Origin: Phosphoribacter sp037045045
GTDB taxonomy: Bacteria; Actinomycetota; Actinomycetes; Actinomycetales; Dermatophilaceae
Direction of reading: 5' to 3'
Assembly: GCA_037045045.1 (NCBI GenBank)
Contig: JBAOHL010000003.1
Coordinates: 496,001-560,000 of the forward strand
Length of the DNA: 64,000 nucleotides
Made by a program: the position numbers and the translations under genes. Of the stretch, positions 23,996-32,900 are shown piece by piece. Position 1 is the stretch's first letter. Each line of letters begins with the position of its first letter. The notes under the pieces were generated by a model, which saw nothing but the letters and a program-made list of their open reading frames with translations, ran no database searches and was not told the origin of the DNA.

Positions 23996-25365
23996 TCCCG
24001 GCCCTTTCCCGGCATACCGCCCGGCACACCGCGTCCCGGCACGCCGCCCGGCCCCGACTGCGCGTCCTCGGGGCCTCGACGCGGCCGCAGTCGAACCCGG
24101 GCGACCCGCCGACCCTCCAGCCGGGTCACCTCGAGGTCCCACCCGGGCACGGCCACCTGGTCACCGGACGCCGGCATCCGCCCGAGGGCGGCCATGACGA
24201 ACCCGCCGAGACTCTCGTATGCCGGCCCTTCCGGCACCGGGGCGCCGATCCGGTCGCGGACCTCGTCCGGACGCCACATGCCCGACACCGACCAGGAGCC
24301 GTCAGGCAGCTGTCGTCCGGTGGACCGCGAACGGTCGTGTTCGTCGCTGACCTCGCCGACGATCTCCTCGACGACGTCTTCGAGGGTCACCACGCCGCTG
24401 GTCCCGCCGTACTCGTCGACGACGAGGGCCAACTGAAGGCCGGCGGCCCGTAACTGTTGCAGCAGCGGCGCGAGGCGAATCGTCTCGGGAACGACGACGT
24501 GCGCGACCATCAGCGCCGACGCCGGGACCTCGGCGCGGCGCCCCACGGGAACCGCCATCGCGGCCTTGACATGGACGATCCCGTCGACGTCGTCCCAGTC
24601 CGCACCGATGACGGGGAACCGGGAATGTCCCGTGCGCCGCGACAGCCGCAGGATCTCCTCGGACGTGTCAGTGCGCTCGACGGCCACGCATCGCACCCGC
24701 GGGGTCATCACGTCCGCCGCCGTGCGCTCGGCGAAATCCAACGACCTCGTGAGCATCGCGGCGGTCGCCGGAGCCAGCGTGCCGACCTCGGCAGAGCGGC
24801 GCACGAGGCTGGCGAGCTCTTGGGGGGTCCGAGCCGCACTGAGCTCCTCGCGAGGCGTAATGCCGACCACGCGCAGCACCGTGTTGGCCGACCCGTTGAG
24901 CACGGCGATGAGGGGCCGCGCGAGTATCGCGAAGGCCCGCACGGGCGACGCGACGATTGCGGCCGTGCGCATCGGGGCAGAGATACCGAGGAACTGCGGG
25001 AGCAACTCCCCCAGGACCATGGAGAAGACCGTGACGAGGACGAGGGCCAGCGTCGTTGCCGCCGGTTCCACGGCGTCCGCGGGCAACCATGCCGCCAGGG
25101 GGGCCATGAGCAGGGACCCGACCGCCGGTTGGGCGAGGAAACCCACGGCGAGCGTGGTCAGGGTGATGCCGACCTGGGCCGCAGAGAGTTGAGTGGACAG
25201 CGAACGCAGCGAGCGCAGCACGATCTGGGCGCGGGGGCGTCCTACCGCGACGGCCTCTTCGACGGTGGATCGTTCGAGGGCGACCAGGCTGAACTCGGCG
25301 GCCACGAACACCGACGTGCCGACGGTGAGCAGCACGGCGGAGAGTACGAGCAGCCATTCGCCCAT
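23992..25365 (-). CDS. CNNM/DUF21 membrane protein with CBS pair and CorC_HlyC domain
   Basis: Full-length partner of the preceding protein: DUF21 membrane domain (LSAVLLTVGTSVFVAAEFSL; VLVTVFSMVLGELLPQFLGI), CBS pair (DVMTPRVRCVAVERTD; MAVPVGRRAEVPASALM) and a C-terminal CorC_HlyC domain (YESLGGFVMAALGRMPASGD), then a Gly/Pro-rich tail. It is often annotated as hemolysin C, but cation transport is the better-supported role of the family. The ATG at 25365 sits eight bases after AGGGTGG; an in-frame GTG at 25377 would add four residues and overlap that site. Confidence 0.9.
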   Translation of the reverse strand: MGEWLLVLSAVLLTVGTSVFVAAEFSLVALERSTVEEAVAVGRPRAQIVLRSLRSLSTQLSAAQVGITLTTLAVGFLAQPAVGSLLMAPLAAWLPADAVEPAATTLALVLVTVFSMVLGELLPQFLGISAPMRTAAIVASPVRAFAILARPLIAVLNGSANTVLRVVGITPREELSAARTPQELASLVRRSAEVGTLAPATAAMLTRSLDFAERTAADVMTPRVRCVAVERTDTSEEILRLSRRTGHSRFPVIGADWDDVDGIVHVKAAMAVPVGRRAEVPASALMVAHVVVPETIRLAPLLQQLRAAGLQLALVVDEYGGTSGVVTLEDVVEEIVGEVSDEHDRSRSTGRQLPDGSWSVSGMWRPDEVRDRIGAPVPEGPAYESLGGFVMAALGRMPASGDQVAVPGWDLEVTRLEGRRVARVRLRPRRGPEDAQSGPGGVPGRGVPGGMPGKGRE

Positions 25366-25556
25366 GGTGCGATCCACCCTAAGTCATCGGCGTTGGTCGA
25401 CCCCGCCGTCGGGACCGCAACCGATCCACACCGCGCGGTCGTTCAGGGTCCTCCCGGAGAGGGACCCTGAACATCCGCTGATTCCGCCTGTCGTAGGAGG
25501 CGGCGAGGCTCTTCGCCTGGTTGCATGGCAGTCGTGAACACACTCAGGGGACAGCG

Positions 25557-27341
25557 ATGACCACCACCGCGCCGGCACGCCCGGCGGCCCAGATCTCTGT
25601 GTCGAAGTTGACCAAACGCTTCGGCTCGCTCGTTGCCGTGGACAACCTCGACTTCACCGTCGAACCCGGCCGGATCACGGGGTTCCTCGGCCCCAACGGC
25701 GCCGGCAAGACGACGACGATGCGAATGTTGCTCGGGCTCGTCCGCCCGTCCTCGGGTACGGCGACGATCGGCGGCGTGCGCTACCACGACTTGCCCGATC
25801 CGATGGGCACCGTCGGATCGGCCCTGGAGGCGACGAACTTCCATCCAGGGCGCAGCGGACGCGACCACTTGCGGGTGTTGGCCGACGCGGCCCGAGTCCC
25901 GCTCACCCGCGTCGACGAACTGCTCGAACTCGTCGGGATTCCCGCCGCCGCCGGGCTTCGTGCCGGTGGTTACTCCATGGGGATGCGCCAGCGCCTGGGC
26001 CTCGCTGCGGCGCTGCTAGGTGACCCGAGCGTCATCCTGCTCGACGAGCCGGCCAACGGCCTGGATCCCGAAGGCATCAGGTGGCTGCGCGGCTTCCTGC
26101 GACACCTGGCCGCCACCGGCAAGACGATCCTCATCTCCAGCCATCTGCTGGCCGAGGCCGAGCAGATCGTCGACGACGTCGTCATCATCGCCAACGGTCG
26201 ACGGGTCGCCCAGGGGTCGATCGCCGAGTTGCGCGGCGAAGCCTCGGCGCTCGTGCGGACCAGCGAGGCCGCGCCCCTCGGGAGCGCGTTGACCGCCGCC
26301 GGACTGGTCTGGGAACCCGGTGAGGGCGGCTCGATCACGGTGCGTACCCCCGACCTCGCCCGGGTCGGCGACGTGGCACTGCGGGCCGGCCTGCCGGTCC
26401 ACGAACTGCGCCAACTGGCCACCGATCTCGAGGATCTCTTCTTCCGCCTCACCGAGGCGCCCGAACACCGCAACCGTAATCTCGGCACGGCGTCCGACCA
26501 CGGCCCCGCTGCGCCGATCGAGCATGGTGCCTTCGCCGGCGTCGAAGGGGGGAGGCTCGATGAACCTCGTGAAGTCCGAACTGCGCAAGTACTTCACCAC
26601 CCGGATGTGGTGGGGCATGGCGATCGCCGTCGTCGTGGCCGGCATGGCCTTGGCCGCTCTCAACGGGTTCTTCCTCACCAGCGACGCCGCTGGCCAGGCC
26701 GGCATGGGCTCGATCAGCGATGCCACTTTGGCCAAGAACGTCTACACCGGCGGCATCGCCGTCGGCTACCTCCTCACCCTGGCGATCGGCGTCATCGCGA
26801 TCGGCGGGGAGTACCGCCACAAGACGATTACGAGCACGTTCCTCGCCACCCCGAAACGGCCTCGCGTCATGGGGGCCAAGGTCGCTGCCCTGCTCGTCAT
26901 CGGGGCGTTCTACGGCGTCATGTCGACCGTGGGTTCGGTAGCGGTGGGCGCGACGATCCTTTCCGCCCGCGGCCACTCCCCCTTCCCGGACGGCTCGGTG
27001 TGGCGAAGTATGGCCCTCGGCCTGCTCGTGCTCGGCGTCTGGGCGCTGATCGGACTGGGTGCGGGGATCCTCATCCCCAACCAGATCGCCGCGCTGCTCA
27101 TCTCAATCGGCGTGGCGTGGATCGTCGAACCCATTCTCACCTTCGTCCTTGCCGCTCAGGACTGGGGCCGGGGCATCGTCCGCTTCTTCCCGAGCGCGGC
27201 CACCCAGGCCGCTCTGGATACCGTCGTCGAGTCGGCCCCCGGGGCCATCCCCTCCCTCGCGTGGTGGGGCGGAACCCTCGTCCTCGTCGGGTATGCCGCG
27301 GTGATGGCCATCGTCGGGACGGCGCTGACCACTCGGCGTGA
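25557..27341 (+). CDS. ABC transporter ATP-binding protein, frame abnormally extended through the permease gene
   Basis: DrrA-type ATPase of an ABC-2 exporter. The ATG at 25557 follows AGGGGACA. Walker A is FLGPNGAGKTTTMRML, the signature is SMGMRQRLGLAAALL, Walker B is VILLDEPANGLDPEG and the switch His is in LISSHLLAEAEQ. Normal family sequence ends near 26475 (EDLFFRLTEAPEHRNR), but no stop occurs in this frame until 27341. The last roughly 290 residues are Arg/His/Pro-rich and look like a shadow of the permease gene in another frame. A stop (TAA, 26477) lies in the neighbouring frame just where the protein should end. An indel, natural or from assembly, is likely. Confidence 0.75.
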   Translation: MTTTAPARPAAQISVSKLTKRFGSLVAVDNLDFTVEPGRITGFLGPNGAGKTTTMRMLLGLVRPSSGTATIGGVRYHDLPDPMGTVGSALEATNFHPGRSGRDHLRVLADAARVPLTRVDELLELVGIPAAAGLRAGGYSMGMRQRLGLAAALLGDPSVILLDEPANGLDPEGIRWLRGFLRHLAATGKTILISSHLLAEAEQIVDDVVIIANGRRVAQGSIAELRGEASALVRTSEAAPLGSALTAAGLVWEPGEGGSITVRTPDLARVGDVALRAGLPVHELRQLATDLEDLFFRLTEAPEHRNRNLGTASDHGPAAPIEHGAFAGVEGGRLDEPREVRTAQVLHHPDVVGHGDRRRRGRHGLGRSQRVLPHQRRRWPGRHGLDQRCHFGQERLHRRHRRRLPPHPGDRRHRDRRGVPPQDDYEHVPRHPETASRHGGQGRCPARHRGVLRRHVDRGFGSGGRDDPFRPRPLPLPGRLGVAKYGPRPARARRLGADRTGCGDPHPQPDRRAAHLNRRGVDRRTHSHLRPCRSGLGPGHRPLLPERGHPGRSGYRRRVGPRGHPLPRVVGRNPRPRRVCRGDGHRRDGADHSA

Positions 27342-27351
27342 CGTGAGCTGA
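26560..27351 (+). CDS. ABC-2 type transporter permease
   Basis: Membrane half of the exporter, 263 residues. About six helices are seen, including MAIAVVVAGMALAALNGFF, VGYLLTLAIGVIAIG, VAALLVIGAFYGVMSTVGSV and GTLVLVGYAAVMAIVGTAL. The motif GGEYRHKTITSTFLATPKR is typical of ABC-2/DrrB-like permeases. A strong GGGGGGAGG ribosome site lies five bases before the ATG at 26560, inside the extended ATPase frame. The substrate cannot be inferred. Confidence 0.9.
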   Translation: MNLVKSELRKYFTTRMWWGMAIAVVVAGMALAALNGFFLTSDAAGQAGMGSISDATLAKNVYTGGIAVGYLLTLAIGVIAIGGEYRHKTITSTFLATPKRPRVMGAKVAALLVIGAFYGVMSTVGSVAVGATILSARGHSPFPDGSVWRSMALGLLVLGVWALIGLGAGILIPNQIAALLISIGVAWIVEPILTFVLAAQDWGRGIVRFFPSAATQAALDTVVESAPGAIPSLAWWGGTLVLVGYAAVMAIVGTALTTRRDVS

Positions 27352-27362
27352 CCCGTCGGAAA

Positions 27363-27568
27363 CCGGGCCAAGTAGCCGGCCCCGAGCGTGCCTTCCTGCG
27401 GCGGCATACCGGGCCAAGTAGCCGGCCCCGAGCCTGCGTTCCTGCGGCGGCATACCGGGCCAAGTAGCCGGCCCCGAGCCTGCGTTCCTGCGGCGGCATA
27501 CCGGGCCAAGTAGCCGGCCCCGAGCCTGCGTTCCTGCGGCGGCATACCGGGCCAAGTAGCCGGCCCCG
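27363..27568. repeat. 46-bp minisatellite, 4.5 copies, with the CGGCATAC octamer in each full unit
   Basis: Units begin at 27363, 27409, 27455, 27501 and 27547 (the last truncated). Each starts CCGGGCCAAGTAGCCGGCCC and ends CGGCGGCATA. Units 2-4 are identical and unit 1 has two substitutions. It fills the gap between two convergent genes. Within each unit CCGGGCC and GGCCCCG can pair around AAGTAGCC, so repeated hairpins could act as a bidirectional terminator. That role is inference. Confidence 0.93.
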
Positions 27569-27576
27569 AGCCGTGC

Positions 27577-28089
27577 CTACCCCATGGTGCGTTGCCCGTC
27601 GATGGCCTCCCGGATGATGTCGGCGTGTCCGGCGTGCTGGCTCAACTCGGCGAGGACATGCAGTGCCACCCGCCGGACCGACCAACTCGCCCCCGGCTCG
27701 AACCACGGTGCCTTCGGCAATGGATGGGTGGCGTCGAGATCGGCCTCGCGCAACACCGACTCGGTCGAGGCCGCGATGCCCGCCCAGCGGTCTCGCAACA
27801 CCTCGAGGGTCTGGTCGTCGGTCAGCATGAACCGCGTGTCCTGCTGCTGCTGGTCGGCATCGACATCGGCGGTGGCCCTCGTCATCCATGCGAACGCGTC
27901 GGCGCCGCGCCGGGCGAAGTCCATCCATAGGTGCTCGACGTCGGCCACGTGCTTGAGCAACCCGGCGATGGTCAGGGTGCTCACCGTGCTCGCGGTGCGG
28001 GCCTGTTCGTCGGTGAGTCCCGCCGCGGTGTGCAGCAGGAACCCGCGGTGGCGGGCCAGCGTCTCGATGAGATCGTCACGCTCGGACAT
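27577..28089 (-). CDS. DinB-fold (DUF664) protein
   Basis: 170-residue four-helix-bundle protein of the DinB/mycothiol-dependent superfamily. Metal-binding histidines are visible in GLLKHVADVEHLWMD and in LAELSQHAGHADIIREA. Actinobacterial members may be mycothiol-dependent detoxifying enzymes, but this substrate is unknown. The ATG at 28089 is preceded by GAGGAGACTCACCG. It converges with the ABC permease. Confidence 0.87.
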   Translation of the reverse strand: MSERDDLIETLARHRGFLLHTAAGLTDEQARTASTVSTLTIAGLLKHVADVEHLWMDFARRGADAFAWMTRATADVDADQQQQDTRFMLTDDQTLEVLRDRWAGIAASTESVLREADLDATHPLPKAPWFEPGASWSVRRVALHVLAELSQHAGHADIIREAIDGQRTMG

Positions 28090-28189
28090 CGGTGAGTCTC
28101 CTCGGGGTGTCGGGATCGGTCCCCCTCACCGTAGGCCCCGCCAGCGGCACACCGTAGCGGTTGGGAGGTCCTCGAACGCGGACGCGCGC

Positions 28190-28603
28190 TCACCCGCCCA
28201 ACGCGGCCCGCAGACCGGTGAGGGAGAAGCCCGGAACGAGTGCCTCGACGTCCTTGAGAGGGGTCTGCGGCGAGAGGGTCACGCCCGCGGGAGGCCCGAT
28301 CGCGGCGACGAGGTCGGCCAGCGAGATGCCGAGGCCGTCGGCGGCCTGCTGCAGGGTCATCCACCCCTTGAGGTCGGCAGGCCTGACACTGCCCGGCGCC
28401 GGACCCACGCGTTCGGCGCCTGAGCCCGCCCCGGTGCCTGCCTCGCCCGACTGGGCCGAGCCACCACCGGCGCCCGAACCCCCGGCGACAAGGGTGCGGC
28501 CACTGGTCACCCAGGCGCCCGTGGTCGCGGCCAGGCCGACGACGCCGAAGAACACGAGGATCGCCAGGGCGGGCAGCAGCCACCGGTTCAACGGCCAGGT
28601 CAT
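28190..28603 (-). CDS. Small membrane-anchored partner of the polyferredoxin membrane protein
   Basis: 137 residues: one N-terminal transmembrane helix (LLPALAILVFFGVVGLAATT), a Gly/Ser/Ala-rich linker (about residues 35-75), then a compact C-terminal segment (LKGWMTLQQAADGLGISLAD, then PQTPLKDVEALVPGFSL). I recall similar segments fused to or encoded beside NapH/NosR-like iron-sulfur proteins. It overlaps the upstream gene by ATGA (28603-28600). It has no cysteines, so it is probably structural or regulatory rather than redox-active. Confidence 0.72.
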   Translation of the reverse strand: MTWPLNRWLLPALAILVFFGVVGLAATTGAWVTSGRTLVAGGSGAGGGSAQSGEAGTGAGSGAERVGPAPGSVRPADLKGWMTLQQAADGLGISLADLVAAIGPPAGVTLSPQTPLKDVEALVPGFSLTGLRAALGG

Positions 28604-29682
28604 CGCGTTATCCCCTCACCGGCAGCGCCATTCGGCTCGACCGATGGCTCGACGGTGGGCTCGGCGGCGCCCGGTGAGGGCGCAGTCGGCGCGTGCCGAC
28701 CGATGGCGACCGGCACCCCTGCGGTGCGCGCTCGTGCCGACGCCGAGGCCGGCGGTAGCGCGATTTGCTTGCGCAGCGCCTGCCAGGGCGGTGCGGCACT
28801 GACCTCGAGGGCGCCACCCTTGGGGCAGTTCGCGACGCACTCCAGACAGCCGATGCAATCGGTGCTGACCGCCGCGGTTGGGGCCACGACGTCGATGCCG
28901 ACCGGGCAGGGGCTGACGCAGAGGTTGCAGCCGGTGCACGCGCTCGGGCTGCGACGCACCCGGACGATGGACAGGTGCCCGAGGAGGCTGAGCGCGCCGC
29001 CGAGGGGGCACAGGTAACGGCACCAGGCTCGCTCGACGAGCAGCGACAGGCCGAGGACCACGCCGAGCACGAGCCAGGCCGGCCACATCGCGGCCACGTC
29101 GGGCTCGGTGAGCCAGTGCAACGAGAACAGCGTCACGTAGGGGTCCCACCCCGCGAACCACAGCGTCGCGGTGCTCGCGCTAGCCCACAGGACCAGCCCG
29201 AGGACGACGAACCGGCCGAGCCGCAGCACTCGGTCGACCCGCCCGCTCGGATTGACGGATGGCAGGTGCAGGAGGCGCCGGAGCTTGGCCAGACCGTCCT
29301 GAACGGTGCCGAACGGGCAGATCCACCCGCAGAACGCGTTGCCCACGAGGACGACCGACAGCAGCAGCGCCCCGCCGAGGATGAGGTTCGAGGCGTGGAT
29401 CTTGGTGACGAAGCGGCCGGTCGTCACCCACGTCCACAACGTCTCGATGCCGCCAAACGGGCACAGGGCGTCGACGGACGCGGCCCCGGTGGCGCTCTCT
29501 TGCGTGTGCCGGACGGCGGCCAGGACGATGAACCCGAGGACGGCCAGCTGGACGGCATACCGGATGCCGCGCACCTGGCGGATGGCGCGCAGCCTGCGCT
29601 GGTATGCCGTGCGCCGCGCGCGTTCGGGCGAACCCACGCGCCGGATGCGGCTGCGCGGCGTGGTCGATGGTGGCTTGGTCAC
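28600..29682 (-). CDS. NapH/NosR-type membrane polyferredoxin (4Fe-4S)
   Basis: 360 residues with about five helices and multiple cysteine motifs: DALCPFGG, NAFCGWICPFGTVQD, RAWCRYLCPLGG, and two ferredoxin clusters CTGCNLCVSPCPVGI and CIGCLECVANCPKGG. The architecture matches membrane electron-transfer proteins of the NapH/NosR C-terminal type, which pass quinol electrons to periplasmic partners. No nitrate or nitrous oxide reductase genes are nearby, so the acceptor is unknown; an FMN-binding partner elsewhere is plausible. Its C-terminus is a long Pro/Glu-rich tail. Confidence 0.86.
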   Translation of the reverse strand: MTKPPSTTPRSRIRRVGSPERARRTAYQRRLRAIRQVRGIRYAVQLAVLGFIVLAAVRHTQESATGAASVDALCPFGGIETLWTWVTTGRFVTKIHASNLILGGALLLSVVLVGNAFCGWICPFGTVQDGLAKLRRLLHLPSVNPSGRVDRVLRLGRFVVLGLVLWASASTATLWFAGWDPYVTLFSLHWLTEPDVAAMWPAWLVLGVVLGLSLLVERAWCRYLCPLGGALSLLGHLSIVRVRRSPSACTGCNLCVSPCPVGIDVVAPTAAVSTDCIGCLECVANCPKGGALEVSAAPPWQALRKQIALPPASASARARTAGVPVAIGRHAPTAPSPGAAEPTVEPSVEPNGAAGEGITR

Positions 29683-29960
29683 GTGAGGGGCCTCGTCTCG
29701 ACGGAGCGTTCGATTCCTCGCCAGCCTGGCGATCGGATGTGAAGGAGGGATGAAGCCCGGAGGAATCGTCGGTGAGAGCAGGCGTCAAGCCGACCGATCG
29801 GGCCCGGTCGGGTCGGCCCGCCGGATCGGCTCTAGGTCGGTCCGAGAGGCCGGGATACGCTGGTCGGTGCCCATCTGTGGGCGGCCCGGACGCGGTCTAT
29901 TCGTCCCGGGAGGCGCCCGCAGCAGTCACCGGCGACGCGAACGAAAGAGGCGAGGCCACC
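29683..29960. other. Divergent intergenic region between polyferredoxin gene and kgd
   Basis: 278 bp containing the start regions of two divergent genes. The kgd frame is open from 29772, but the residues before 29961 are Arg/Gly/Pro-rich and unlike the family, so they are taken as non-coding leader. I see no clear palindrome or riboswitch; GGGATACGCT near 29850 could hold a -10 element, weakly. Confidence 0.35.
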
Positions 29961-32900
29961 GTGCCCGAACAGCCCACCACCGACACCCCTAGCCAGGCCT
30001 TCGGGCCCAACGAGTGGCTCGTCGACGAGCTGTACGAGCAGTACCTCCGCGACAAGACGTCGGTGGACAAGGCGTGGTGGGACTTCTTCGCCGACTACCG
30101 GCCCCTGGACATCCCGACCCGGGGCAATGGCGCCGGCACGGCCGCGCCCTCGGCGCCGGCCGAAGTCGCAACGGCAGCCGATGTCGTCGCGGCAGCCACT
30201 GCTCCGTCGGCGCCGGCCGCCGCGGCGCCTGCCCCCGCTCCTGCCGCGCCGACGCCCGCCGCCGCGCCAGCCCCTACACCGGCGGCCGCACCCACGGCCC
30301 CCGACGAGGTCACCCCGCTGCGCGGTCCGGCCGCCCGGGTGGTGGCCAACATGAACGCCTCGCTGGAGGTGCCGACGGCGACGAGCGTGCGGGCCGTGCC
30401 GGCCAAGCTGCTCATGGACAACCGGATGGTCATCAACAACCATCTCGCCCGCTCCCGCGGGGGCAAGGTCTCCTTCACCCACCTCATCGGCTACGCCCTC
30501 GTCAAGGCCCTCGGACGGATGCCCGAGATGAACGCCGCCTTCGGCGAGAAGGACGGCAAGCCGGTCGTCGTCCACCCTGCCCACGTCAACCTCGGCCTGG
30601 CCATCGACCTGGCCAAGCCGGACGGGACCCGCCAGCTGCTCGTGCCGAGCATCAAGGCCGCCGAGACGCTCGACTTCGTCCGGTTCTGGACGGCATACGA
30701 GGACATGGTGAAGAAGGCCCGGGCCGGCAAGCTCACCGTCGAGGACTTCGCGGGCACGACGATGACGCTGACCAACCCCGGCACGATCGGCACGGTCCAC
30801 TCGGTCCCGCGCCTCATGCAGGGCCAGGGCGCGATCATCGGCGTCGGCGCACTGGAGTACCCCGCGGAATGGCAGGGCGCGAGCAACGAGACGCTCAACC
30901 GCAACGCGGTGAGCAAGATCCTCACCCTGACCTCGACCTACGACCACCGGATCATCCAGGGCGCCCAGAGCGGGGACTTCCTGCGGATCGTCCACCAGTT
31001 GTTGCTCGGCAAGGACGACTTCTACGACGAGGTCTTCGCCGCTCTGCGCATCCCCTACGAGCCGGTCCGTTGGGTTCAGGACATCTCGGCCTCGCACGAC
31101 GACGACATCAACAAGGTCGCCCGGGTGCAGGAACTCATCCACGCCTACCGGGTGCGCGGGCACCTCATGGCCGATACCGATCCGTTGGAGTACCACCAGC
31201 GGCGCCACCCCGACCTCGACGTCACCAACCACGGGCTGACCCTGTGGGACCTCGACCGGCACTTCGCGACCGGCGGTTTCGGCGGCCAGCCGTTCCTCAA
31301 GCTGCGCCAGATCCTCTCGATCCTGCGCAGCTCCTACTGCCGCACCATCGGCGTCGAGTACATGCACATCCAGGACCCCGACCAGCGCGAGTGGATCCAG
31401 TCCCAGATCGAGGTGACCCGCGAGCGGCCCACCCGCGAGGAGCAGATGCGCATCCTGCGCCGGCTCAACGCCGCCGAGGCGTTCGAGACGTTCCTGCAGA
31501 CGAAGTACGTCGGGCAGAAGCGCTTTTCGCTCGAGGGCGGCGAGTCGGCGATTGCCTTGCTCGACCGGATCCTCTCCCGAGCGGCGCAGGACGGCATGCA
31601 CGAGGTGTGCGTCGGTATGCCGCACCGCGGTCGGCTCAACGTCCTGGCCAATATCGCCGGCAAGTCCTACGGGCAGATCTTCCGCGAGTTCGAGGGCAAG
31701 CAGGACCCGACCTCCGTCCAGGGCTCCGGGGACGTCAAGTACCACCTCGGCACCGAGGGCCAGTTCACCTCCGAGGACGGGGCGACGACCCGGGTTTACC
31801 TGGCCGCCAACCCGTCCCACCTGGAGGCGGTCAACCCCGTGCTCGAGGGCATCGTCCGGGCCAAGCAGGACCGCCTCGACCTCGCGGGCGAGGCGTTCAC
31901 CGTCCTGCCCGTGCTCATGCACGGTGACGCCGCGTTCGCCGGCCAGGGCGTCGTCGCCGAGACCTTGCAGCAGTCGCAGCTGCGTGGCTATCGCACCGGC
32001 GGCACGATCCACGTCGTCGTCAACAACCAGGTCGGGTTCACCACGGCCCCCTCGGCGTCGCGTTCGTCGGTGTACTCCACGGACGTGGCCCGGATGATCC
32101 AGGCGCCGATCTTCCACGTCAACGGCGACGACCCCGAGGCGTGCGTCCGGGTCGCCGAACTGGCCTTCGAGTTCCGCCAGAAGTTCGCCAAGGACGTCGT
32201 CGTCGACATGATCTGCTACCGCCGTCGCGGTCACAACGAGGGCGACGACCCGTCGATGACCCAGCCGCTCATGTACGCGGTCATCGAGGCCAAGCGCTCG
32301 ATCCGCAAGCTGTACACCGAGTCGCTCGTCGGCCGGGGCGACATCTCCGTGGAGGACGCCGAGAGCGCCCTCAAGGACTACCAGCAGCAGCTGGAGCGGG
32401 TGTTCGTCGAGACCCGCGAGGCGACCTCGGACCAGACCCTCACCCGCACGGCATACGGGGACGAGGGCTCCGATGTTGCCGGGCACGGCGGGCTGGAGAA
32501 GCCGGCCGCCCAGGTGCAGGACGACCACAGCAAGCATCGCGATGCCGCCCAGACGGCCATTTCCGAGGAGACGTTGCTGCGGTTGGGCGACGCGTGGGTC
32601 AACCCGCCAGCGGGCTTCACCGTCCACCCCAAGCTCAAGGCGCTGATGGACCGCCGCAGCGCCATGGTCCGCGAGGGCGGGATCGACTGGGGCATGGGCG
32701 AACTCATCGCCCTCGGGTCGCTGCTCGACGACGGCACGCCGGTGCGCCTCACCGGCCAGGACAGCCGCCGGGGCACATTCGTCCAGCGGCATGCCGTGCT
32801 CATCGACAAGGTCACCGGGGCCGAGTGGACGCCGCTGCTGTACCTGCGCGAGGGCCAGGGGAAGTTCTGGATCTACGACTCGCTGCTCTCGGAGTTCGCG

